NCBI GenBank assembly: GCA_027317185.1
Contig: DAHVFB010000011.1
Span: 1-52,469, forward strand
Direction: 5' to 3'
Source: Deltaproteobacteria bacterium
GTDB taxonomy: Bacteria; Desulfobacterota; Binatia; Binatales; Binataceae
Length of the DNA: 52,469 nt
The notes under the pieces: model-generated
Told to the model about the DNA's origin: nothing
The model's database searches: none
Seen by the model: the letters and a program-made list of their open reading frames with translations, nothing else
Shown here: positions 46,451 through 52,469 of the stretch, piece after piece
Layout: each line of letters opens with the position of its first letter
Numbering within the stretch: the first letter of the stretch is position 1
Made by a program: the position numbers and the translations under genes

Positions 46451-46831
46451 ATGCCAATCGTCGACAACTCCGCGCTGACCATGTACGAACTTCCCGGCCT
46501 GAAGCATCAGACCTTCGCCGGCCCTGAGCATGGCATGCAGACGCTCGAGGTCTGGGGACAAACCATCACGCCGGGCAGTGCGACTCCAGTCCATCGCCAC
46601 GTCTGCGAGGAAGCGATCGTGGTGCTGGAAGGATCCGGCACCTGCATCATCAATGGCGAGAATTGCAAGTTCGGCCCCATTACGACGTTGCTCATTCCGG
46701 CCGACGTGGTTCACCAAATCATCAATGATGGGGCCGAAAATCTGCGTCTAATCGCAGCGCTCGGGATGGCGCCGGTCAAGGTGCGTCACGGCGGCGGCGA
46801 GGCGATGCCGCTGCCCTGGCAGCAGGGCTGA
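46451..46831 (+). CDS. Single-domain cupin protein
   Basis: A 126-residue cupin with an intact metal site: H48-R-H50-V-C-E-E54 in the first motif and H88 in the second (IPADVVHQI), the standard three-His one-Glu set. A strand-rich core, TLEVWGQTITPGS and EEAIVVLEGSGTCIING, completes the fold. Such proteins are isomerases, dioxygenases or sugar-binding regulators; the activity cannot be told here. AGGGAG precedes the ATG. It stands alone between minus-strand genes. Confidence 0.85.
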   Translation: MPIVDNSALTMYELPGLKHQTFAGPEHGMQTLEVWGQTITPGSATPVHRHVCEEAIVVLEGSGTCIINGENCKFGPITTLLIPADVVHQIINDGAENLRLIAALGMAPVKVRHGGGEAMPLPWQQG

Positions 46832-46896
46832 TCTTCAGCGCCGGCGATCGGTGCGGAAGACCGTTCAGGGCGCCGTGATCGGCATGATCGCGGCGC

Positions 46897-47754
46897 TCAT
46901 TTCGCGATGAACTCGTTGGCGATCCGCTCGCATCCGCGCTTAAACGACTCCTGATCGAGTCCGGGCGGCGTCACGATCAATCGCTCGATGCCAAGTTCGT
47001 GGCAAGTGTCGAGCATCGCGGAATCGGCCCGTCCCAGGCATGACAGCTCCAGTTCCGCGATCTTACGCCCGCGCTTGTCGCATTCCGCCTCGAGCATCTG
47101 AATCAACTCGCGCAGCTTGACCGGCTCTCCAATCGCCGGAAAAAAACCATCGCCGTAGGACGCAGCGCGCCGCACCGCCGCCGCGCTGTGTCCGCCGATA
47201 TGAATCGGCACCCCGCCCTTTTGCACCGGCTTCGGAAACGAATTCACCGGCCCGAAATTGAAATGCTTGCCGTGGAAATTCGATGGATGCTCCCGCCATA
47301 GCGCGCGCATCGCCTGGATCGCTTCGTCGGTCACCCGGCCACGCGCCGAAAAATCCAGCCCCAGTGCGTCGAATTCCTCCTTGAGCCAGCCGCTGCCGAC
47401 GCCGAGAATCACCCGGCCATTCGAAAGCACGTCGAGCGTCGCAACCTCTTTAGCGGTGTACAGCGGATGCCGCTGCGGCAGGATCAGAATCCCGGTCGCG
47501 AGCTTGATGCGAGTCGTGATCGCCGCCGCGTAGGCCAGCGGCAGCAGCGGATCGTTGATCGGCACCTCCTCCGGTCCAGGCATCTTGCCGGTGGGCGAGT
47601 ACGGATAGGCCGATTTGTAACCTTGCGGAACGACTACGTGTTCAACCACCCAAATCGATTCAAAGCCGCACTCCTCAGCGGTGCGCGCCATATGCGCGAA
47701 CATCTGGGGCTGGCTGAACGGACCGGCATTTATGAACATCAGTCCAAACTTCAT
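46897..47754 (-). CDS. LLM-class flavin/F420-dependent oxidoreductase
   Basis: A 285-residue luciferase-like monooxygenase-fold protein starting at ATG 47754 (GAGAGG upstream). MKFGLMFINAGPF, AEECGFESIWVVEHVVVP, IKLATGILILPQRHP, LDVLSNGRVILGVGSGWLKEEFDALG and a C-terminal GIERLIVTPPGLD are typical of the F420-dependent TIGR03619-like group. It would oxidise or reduce an alcohol, aldehyde or related carbonyl with FMN or F420. F420 synthesis genes are not in this window, so the cofactor is not proven. A related but distinct enzyme is encoded divergently next door. Confidence 0.9.
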   Translation of the reverse strand: MKFGLMFINAGPFSQPQMFAHMARTAEECGFESIWVVEHVVVPQGYKSAYPYSPTGKMPGPEEVPINDPLLPLAYAAAITTRIKLATGILILPQRHPLYTAKEVATLDVLSNGRVILGVGSGWLKEEFDALGLDFSARGRVTDEAIQAMRALWREHPSNFHGKHFNFGPVNSFPKPVQKGGVPIHIGGHSAAAVRRAASYGDGFFPAIGEPVKLRELIQMLEAECDKRGRKIAELELSCLGRADSAMLDTCHELGIERLIVTPPGLDQESFKRGCERIANEFIAK

Positions 47755-47878
47755 TGCACCTCTCCCTCGCATTTACTCGGCTGGCGTGAGTGAACCTGGT
47801 CAGAATCTACCGCTTCATTGCCTCGCACGGAAACCGCTTGCCTTGTGCGCGAATAGTGACTCGGTTAAGTAGGGAATC

Positions 47879-48751
47879 ATGGAACTCGGCAAATACGGAT
47901 TATGGTTCTTCCTCGACGCGATGCCCGCCAAAGAGACTCTCGAGTTCGCGCGCACCGGTGAGAAGCTCGGCTACAGCGCGCTGTGGATTCCGGAGGCGGT
48001 CGGACGGCATCCGTTTGCCCATGCCGGTTATCTGCTGGCGGGGACCGACAAGCTGATTCTCGCCACCGGCATCGCGAACATTTACGCCCGCGATCCATTG
48101 ACGATGGCAGCCGGGGCGCGCAGCCTGGCGGAGCAATCGGGCGGGCGGTTTATCCTCGGAATCGGCGTCAGCCATAAGCATCTGGTGAGCGGACTGCGCG
48201 GCCATGATTACAGCAAGCCATACAGTTACATGGCGGAGTATTTGCCGAAGATGAAACAATCGATGTACAAGGCGGCGGCGCCGAAAGAAGAACCGCCGGT
48301 GCTGCTGGCTGCGCTGCATCCGAAAATGCTGCAACTCGCGGCCGCGCAGGCCGATGGCACTCATACCTACTTCACCACCCCCGATCATACCGCGAAGTTT
48401 CGCGCCACTATCGGTGAAAAGCCGTGGATTTGCGCAGCGCAAGCCGTGATCCTCGAAAGCGATCCGGTCAAGGCGCGCACTGCGGCGCGTAATTACATGC
48501 AGATTTATCTGCGGGCGCCGAATTATATGAACAGCGTCAAAAACGCTGGGTTCACCGATGCCGACCTCGCGAACAACGGCAGCGATCGGCTGGTGGATGC
48601 GATCGTGGCGTGGGGCAGCGCCGATCAGATTCGCGGTCGCATCGAGGCGCATCTCAAGGCCGGCGCCAACCACGTCTGCATCATTCCGCTGCGGGTGGAC
48701 AGCAAACCGATGCCGGACACCAAGGCGGTCGAAGCGCTGGCGCCGCGCTGA
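47879..48751 (+). CDS. LLM-class F420-dependent oxidoreductase
   Basis: A 290-residue LLM enzyme of a different subgroup from its neighbour (TIGR03620-like). LGKYGLWFFLDAMPAKE, EKLGYSALWIPEAVGRHPFA, LILATGIANIYARDP, GRFILGIGVSHKHLV and a long VLLAALHPKMLQLAA block lead to NHVCIIPLRVD near the C-terminus. A Shine-Dalgarno (TAGGGAA) precedes the ATG at 47879. The substrate is unknown. A small lipoprotein gene follows after 11 bases and may be translated with it. Confidence 0.9.
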   Translation: MELGKYGLWFFLDAMPAKETLEFARTGEKLGYSALWIPEAVGRHPFAHAGYLLAGTDKLILATGIANIYARDPLTMAAGARSLAEQSGGRFILGIGVSHKHLVSGLRGHDYSKPYSYMAEYLPKMKQSMYKAAAPKEEPPVLLAALHPKMLQLAAAQADGTHTYFTTPDHTAKFRATIGEKPWICAAQAVILESDPVKARTAARNYMQIYLRAPNYMNSVKNAGFTDADLANNGSDRLVDAIVAWGSADQIRGRIEAHLKAGANHVCIIPLRVDSKPMPDTKAVEALAPR

Positions 48752-48762
48752 TTGGTCCACGC

Positions 48763-49065
48763 TTGAACAAGACTGTTCGATTCATTCTGGGCGGGGTTCT
48801 TTGCGCCGCGCTGTTCGCCGCCGGATGCGGTCCGTCGCAGGCCGAGCGCAATACGCAGGCGCAGCAGGCCGCGATTCAGGCGCAGGCGGCCTCGGCTCGA
48901 GCGCAGGCGGCCGCCGAGAAGGCGATGGTCGCCGCGCAACAGGCGTCGCAGGCGGCCGACCACGCCGCCAAGGCGGTCCACGAAAACACCATTGAAATCA
49001 ACCGCGTCTCCGACCACCTCGAGAAACTGAACGCCGCCAACTCCGCCGATCCCGCCAGCCGTTAG
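48763..49065 (+). CDS. Alanine-zipper lipoprotein (Lpp-like)
   Basis: From TTG 48763 the 100-residue product has a signal peptide (LNKTVRFILGGVLCAALFAAGC) with lipobox FAAGC, then an alanine/glutamine-rich heptad region (AQQAAIQAQAASARAQAAAE and onward) that should form a trimeric alanine-zipper coiled coil, then HENTIEINRVSDHLEKL. It resembles Lpp-type envelope spacers, but the terminal lysine of Lpp is absent (it ends in Arg). No ribosome site is evident before the TTG, so the exact start is uncertain. It lies 11 bases downstream of the LLM gene. Confidence 0.6.
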   Translation: MNKTVRFILGGVLCAALFAAGCGPSQAERNTQAQQAAIQAQAASARAQAAAEKAMVAAQQASQAADHAAKAVHENTIEINRVSDHLEKLNAANSADPASR

Positions 49066-49128
49066 CCAAGCGGCGGGTGGCGTAGCAGTGCCGAACCGGC
49101 AATTTTCATCTATCGAAGGGGAAGATAC

Positions 49129-49147
49129 GGGATTCTTCGCTGCGCGA
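49129..49147. repeat. Half copy of the dispersed intergenic repeat
   Basis: Reads GGGATTCTTCGCTGCGC, the outer half of the repeat seen at 18080 and 21854. The CTCAGAATGACA half is missing. Confidence 0.55.
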
Positions 49148-49164
49148 TCCGTGATGCTGATCCT

Positions 49165-49977
49165 TCATGATGACCGGGGGCCTTCGTCGCGCTGCTTCAG
49201 ATGCTCCAGAATTTCCTGGTAATGCTTCGGCATCGTGACCGTGCCGCGCATCGCGACCGGAATCGGGTAGCGCACGCCGCCTTTGTGTGTGCCCTCCAAC
49301 CCGGCGAGAATGTCGTCGACGTAACGCCACGGAAACGAAAACACCATCTCGTGATCCTGCGCCATCCCAAAGACCCGGTCGCCGTTGCACGGGATGATCA
49401 CCTTGGGCGCATCGGCGGTCATGGTCTGGATCACGATTTCTGCGCAATCGAGCCGTCCACCGGTGGTGGTTTCCAAACGTCCGCCGTGTTTGTAGAGCGC
49501 GGCGGTGACCAATCTCATCACCTGGCCGCTGTTGCCGTACATCGCGATTACGTGAGGCTCGAAGCTGGCGCGTGAAACCGGTGCGATACACGCATAGTCG
49601 TAGGTGCCCGGCTCGAAACGCCAGGTCGCCGCTTCGAGTTTCGCCGCCGCCTCCTCGGTTTCGCAGTACATGCCGGCCGCCGCCTTGCCGCGCAGGTATT
49701 CATCGTTGGGCGCGCGGAAGCCGAAAGCGATTGCCGACAGTGGACAAATCACGTCTTCACGGCCGATCACGATGCCCCATCCGTAGCGGCGCGCCACGCC
49801 GATCGACTGGCATACGATCCAGTTCTCGTGAAACGACTGGCTGGGCATCTTGACGCCCTCGGGAATTGGTTCGCCCGGCTTCAGCATCCGAATCGCCAAC
49901 GGATAGGTTTCGGGGCGCACGTGACGGGTCAGCGCGGAATCCAATTCTCGAAGCTTGGCGGAAAGTGTGTCGTCCAT
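49165..49977 (-). CDS. DUF169 family protein
   Basis: A 270-residue cytoplasmic protein of the DUF169 type, a family of unknown activity frequent in anaerobes and soil bacteria. Supporting blocks are SIGVARRYGWGIVIGREDVICPLSAIAFGF near residue 58, a central CIAPVSRASFEPHVIAMYGNS and a terminal VIQTMTADAPKVIIPCNGDRVFG with HEMVFSFPW. Several conserved cysteines (C56, C77, C103, C128) suggest metal or cofactor binding, not proven. AAGGA precedes the ATG. No clear functional link to its neighbours is visible. Confidence 0.75.
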   Translation of the reverse strand: MDDTLSAKLRELDSALTRHVRPETYPLAIRMLKPGEPIPEGVKMPSQSFHENWIVCQSIGVARRYGWGIVIGREDVICPLSAIAFGFRAPNDEYLRGKAAAGMYCETEEAAAKLEAATWRFEPGTYDYACIAPVSRASFEPHVIAMYGNSGQVMRLVTAALYKHGGRLETTTGGRLDCAEIVIQTMTADAPKVIIPCNGDRVFGMAQDHEMVFSFPWRYVDDILAGLEGTHKGGVRYPIPVAMRGTVTMPKHYQEILEHLKQRDEGPRSS

Positions 49978-50120
49978 TTCAAGGCTGTCCTTCTAGGCTG
50001 TTGGAGCTTTTAGGAGCTCCCGGACTCCGAGTCAACGCTCAGATTACTCCCGCAGACGCCCGATCCCAACTTGCGCTGGCGCTGTTCTATCGGCTAAGGG
50101 GATTTGAGAATGGAGATCGG

Positions 50121-50768
50121 ATGAAGCTCTATAACCTGAATCTTTCAAATTTCGCCAGCAAGTGCCGGATCGCAATTTACGACAAGAATCTCGAGGTCGA
50201 GCTTGCACCGCTGCCTGGCGGCAATTTCCAATCGCCGGAATATCTTCAGATCAACCCGCTAGGCAAGGTCCCGGCGCTCGAACTTGACGACGGGATGGTG
50301 ATCGCCGAATCCGAAGTGATCAACGAATATTTGGAAGATCGATTTCCGAATCCACCGTTGCTGCCCGCTAATCCCGAAGCGCGCGCCCGGGTGCGCAGCT
50401 TCACCCGCTTTCATGATCTTTATCTTGATCCGCCCATGCGAACTTTGTTCGGGCAAACGATGGCCCGGAATCGCGACGAGGCCTTGGTGAATGAGGCGCT
50501 GAGCGGGCTCAACCTGCGGCTCGATCTACTCGATTCGCGAATCGCGCCTGAAGGCTTTGCCTGCACCGAGTTTTCGCTGGCCGATTGCGCGCTCGCTCCC
50601 ACCATGGTGTTTGTAATCGCGATGCTCGGCGCGTACCACGCAAAACCGGCCTTCGAGCAACGTCAGCGTCTGGCCGAATGGTGGCAGAGAGTGCAGGAGC
50701 GGCCGTCAGTGAACAAGGTGCTGGCCGAAATGAACGAGGCCTATCAGGCGATGCAGCAGAAGAAATAG
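50121..50768 (+). CDS. Glutathione S-transferase family protein
   Basis: A 215-residue GST starting at ATG 50121 with GGAG upstream; open frame to the left is unrelated. The N-terminal thioredoxin-like half has MKLYNLNLSNFASKCRIAIYD, with candidate catalytic Ser9 or Ser13 and the cis-proline segment NPLGKVPAL, then the glutathione-gamma-glutamyl site ESEVINEYLEDRFP. The C-terminal helical domain includes FSLADCALAPT, with the N-capping Asp. GSTs in this subgroup serve detoxification, ring fission or isomerisation; the substrate is unknown. Confidence 0.9.
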   Translation: MKLYNLNLSNFASKCRIAIYDKNLEVELAPLPGGNFQSPEYLQINPLGKVPALELDDGMVIAESEVINEYLEDRFPNPPLLPANPEARARVRSFTRFHDLYLDPPMRTLFGQTMARNRDEALVNEALSGLNLRLDLLDSRIAPEGFACTEFSLADCALAPTMVFVIAMLGAYHAKPAFEQRQRLAEWWQRVQERPSVNKVLAEMNEAYQAMQQKK

Positions 50769-50846
50769 TTTCGATGGTCGCCCGCCGCGAGACGGAACGA
50801 TATATCGGAAATTAGATTTGGAAAACGTATACCGCCGGTACGTTGC

Positions 50847-51293
50847 TCATGCCGAAAGCGCGATTGGATGGCTGATCGAATTCACCACCGGGGTCACCAG
50901 CACGATCGCTAGCATTACCAGGGCCGAGATAACGATAAAAGCGGTCATTGCGCGGATGAGAAGCGTCTGCCGGGGCGGGAACGGCTGTTCTTCGCCGACG
51001 CACGCGAAACATACAGCGAAGCGCCAAAGTCCGACGATAAAGAACACTTCTCCCAGGCGCAGCATCGATTCCGCGCTGTAGCATAGCGATCGCGCCAGCG
51101 CGGCACGCTCGGGCGATTGGCGGAGAATCACGGTTGAGGCCAGGTACATCGCAAAACTGATGACGGCCGGTATCGCGGCCCATGCGATCGCGGCGCGAAC
51201 CTCCGCGGCGTCCCCCGAACCGCCAACCAGCATCCCGGATCCACGCGCTGAGGCCACGTCCATCGCGCCGCCAAAAGCTTTCGCGTTTTCCAT
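50847..51293 (-). CDS. Small integral membrane protein, possibly Yip1-like
   Basis: From ATG 51293 (GGGG upstream) the product is 148 aa with three likely membrane helices: AAIAWAAIPAVISFAMYL, GEVFFIVGLWRFAVCFACV and AFIVISALVMLAIVLVTP. The first helix with its AWxxxP motif is reminiscent of Yip1 domains, but the protein is shorter than most. An in-frame extension to 51356 has a weaker start. No function can be assigned. Confidence 0.6.
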   Translation of the reverse strand: MENAKAFGGAMDVASARGSGMLVGGSGDAAEVRAAIAWAAIPAVISFAMYLASTVILRQSPERAALARSLCYSAESMLRLGEVFFIVGLWRFAVCFACVGEEQPFPPRQTLLIRAMTAFIVISALVMLAIVLVTPVVNSISHPIALSA

Positions 51294-51463
51294 ATTTTCC
51301 CCCGCTCGAATTGACCCCCGTGGCATCGCCGCCTCCGCCGGGTTGCATTGCCGCAACCGCCGGGATGCTCGCGAACCACCGCTACGACATGATCGCTCGG
51401 AAATCCAGATATTTTCTACCAGTCAATCATGCCGTACATCGGCAGATCGCAATGAATATGCCG

Positions 51464-52231
51464 TCAGAGGCGAACGGCGCAAAGGTTGATCAGCGTCTCC
51501 TCATGGCCGCTTCGCGGCATCAAGCCGAAGCAGCGCTCTATGATCGCGAAGTCGGGTCGGCTCCACCACAGATAAGGGTAGGAAATCGATCCGGGTGCAA
51601 CCGCGAAGCCCGCCTGACGGATCATCAGCAGGTACTCTGCCGCGGTTCGCTGTACGTCCATCGGATGGCGGAAAAGTAGGCGAATGATCCACGAATGGAT
51701 GAACTCGCGAGTGGATTCGGCGAACAGCAGCACCCCGTTGGGCTTCAGCACCCGATGGAATTCGCGCAGCGCATCTTCCTGATCGACGACGTGATGGAAG
51801 GTCTGATGGCAAAAGACCATATCGATCGACCGGTCCGGAAGCTGCAAATGGGAACCGGTAGTGGTTTGAAACTCAACCGCCAGGTTCTGACGCAAAGCCT
51901 CCGCGCGGGAAGCGGTAATCATTTTGCCATCGACATCAATCGCCACCAGATGTTGCGGGCGGAAGTGATCGTGCAGCAGTTTCAAGGAATGACCCCAACC
52001 ACAGCCCACATCCACAATCCGGGGGTACGATGGGCGTCGATCCGCGATTAAGCCTTCAAGATTACCGATCGCGGTTTCGAGGACGTACTTATTCCAAATC
52101 CCGGTATTGATGAACCAGGTGCCGAAGCGCGATTCGGGCACGTGCAACAGGCGCCCAGGCTCGGCGCTATTCGCGGTACCCAGCGGGGTCATCGAATCGC
52201 GTCGGCTGCTCGCGTCAATCGATCGTGACAT
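51464..52231 (-). CDS. Class I SAM-dependent methyltransferase
   Basis: A 255-residue Rossmann-fold methyltransferase. Motif I is VDVGCGWGHSLKLLHD, motif II has VAIDVDGKMI, motif IV is SIDMVFCHQTFHHV, followed by EDALREFHRVLKPNGVLLFAE. ATG 52231 overlaps the end of the upstream flavoprotein gene by 17 bases; ATG 52237 and ATG 52192 are alternatives, while a longer open frame has no similarity. The C-terminal region (WWSRPDFAIIER) is not recognised, so the substrate is unknown. Coupling to the flavoprotein suggests a joint small-molecule or lipid-modifying step. Confidence 0.9.
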   Translation of the reverse strand: MSRSIDASSRRDSMTPLGTANSAEPGRLLHVPESRFGTWFINTGIWNKYVLETAIGNLEGLIADRRPSYPRIVDVGCGWGHSLKLLHDHFRPQHLVAIDVDGKMITASRAEALRQNLAVEFQTTTGSHLQLPDRSIDMVFCHQTFHHVVDQEDALREFHRVLKPNGVLLFAESTREFIHSWIIRLLFRHPMDVQRTAAEYLLMIRQAGFAVAPGSISYPYLWWSRPDFAIIERCFGLMPRSGHEETLINLCAVRL

Positions 52232-52469
52232 GGCCATCGCCGCGGGGTTGCCCAGCCGCGCTTGAGATCGGGGGCGCAGGAGATCGCCCCAGCCGCCAGA
52301 CCAGCGACTTGGCGTAGAAAACGCTTTTGAACGCCAGCAACGGCCCTGAATAACGCCAGCCGCCTTGTAAATTACCAGCCAGCAGACCGACGATCCCTGA
52401 GCGCATCCGGAAAATATCACTGGGGGCCATGAACATATCGCGGAAAACCGGGTGATTAATCCGATATAT
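52215..52469 (-). CDS. C-terminal part of a FAD-dependent oxidoreductase (5' end cut by window edge)
   Basis: The last 84 residues of a larger protein open to the window edge. HPVFRDMFMAPSDIFRMRSG and IVGLLAGNLQGG resemble the C-terminal tail of NAD(P)/FAD-dependent oxidoreductases of the geranylgeranyl-reductase/halogenase group, where LFMAP..R......LLAG is recurrent. The FAD-binding N-terminus is outside the window, so the family call is tentative. It overlaps the downstream methyltransferase start. Confidence 0.5.
   Translation of the reverse strand: MYRINHPVFRDMFMAPSDIFRMRSGIVGLLAGNLQGGWRYSGPLLAFKSVFYAKSLVWRLGRSPAPPISSAAGQPRGDGHVTID

Overview
The window is about 60% G+C and densely coded. 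It reads as the chromosome of a soil or environmental bacterium with a versatile aerobic metabolism. The mix suggests an uncultured deltaproteobacterium-like lineage, possibly Binatota-like. That mix is Rieske and extradiol dioxygenases, two LLM-class flavin/F420 oxidoreductases, paired family III CoA-transferases, propionyl-CoA carboxylase with methylmalonyl-CoA mutase, PPi-type phosphofructokinase, HemQ-type haem synthesis, pyruvoyl arginine decarboxylase and a SelW-like selenoprotein. The taxonomic call is inference only; there is no rRNA or other decisive marker, and no tRNA, phage, transposase or CRISPR array was found.

Layout. (1) 1-6945: an aromatic-degradation cluster with a ring-hydroxylating dioxygenase (beta subunit cut by the window edge, plus alpha), a DOPA-dioxygenase-family extradiol enzyme, 3-hydroxyanthranilate 3,4-dioxygenase, an acyl-CoA synthetase, a UROD/MetE-like barrel protein and an MFS transporter. 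(2) 7081-10573: envelope and signalling genes, namely an HYDIN-like lipoprotein, a trypsin-PDZ protein that has lost all three catalytic residues, a small secreted protein and a membrane histidine kinase. (3) 10574-17226: an unexplained structured leader, then a tightly coupled run thiL, two CNNM/CBS proteins, larB, an ABC1-type kinase and an AlkZ-related protein. (4) 17270-21591: a flavin reductase and a [2Fe-2S] ferredoxin, PPi-type PFK, LexA and a soluble histidine kinase. (5) 21904-24140: cstA with its small partner. (6) 24263-27045: aroC-aroK-aroB. (7) 27390-31218: an excisionase-type HTH protein, lspA and ileS. (8) 31382-34948: two family III CoA-transferases and an archaeal-type Asd. 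(9) 35098-44147: hemQ converging on a long minus-strand run (MFS, DUF192, pccB, biotin carboxylase, biotin carrier, mutase large subunit, pdaD, selenoprotein) that would take propionyl-CoA towards succinyl-CoA. (10) 44174-52469: P450, crotonase-fold protein, cupin, two LLM oxidoreductases, lipoprotein, DUF169, GST, a membrane protein, a methyltransferase and the end of a flavoprotein.

Most notable items: an in-frame UGA in a SelW/Rdx protein (Cys8-x-x-Sec11) followed at the expected distance by a bacterial SECIS-like hairpin; a trypsin-PDZ pseudoprotease; a strongly enriched GCGATCGC octamer; a dispersed palindromic intergenic repeat; short tandem repeats exactly at the 5' ends of two genes; and an unclassified structured region with a consensus -10 box in front of thiL.
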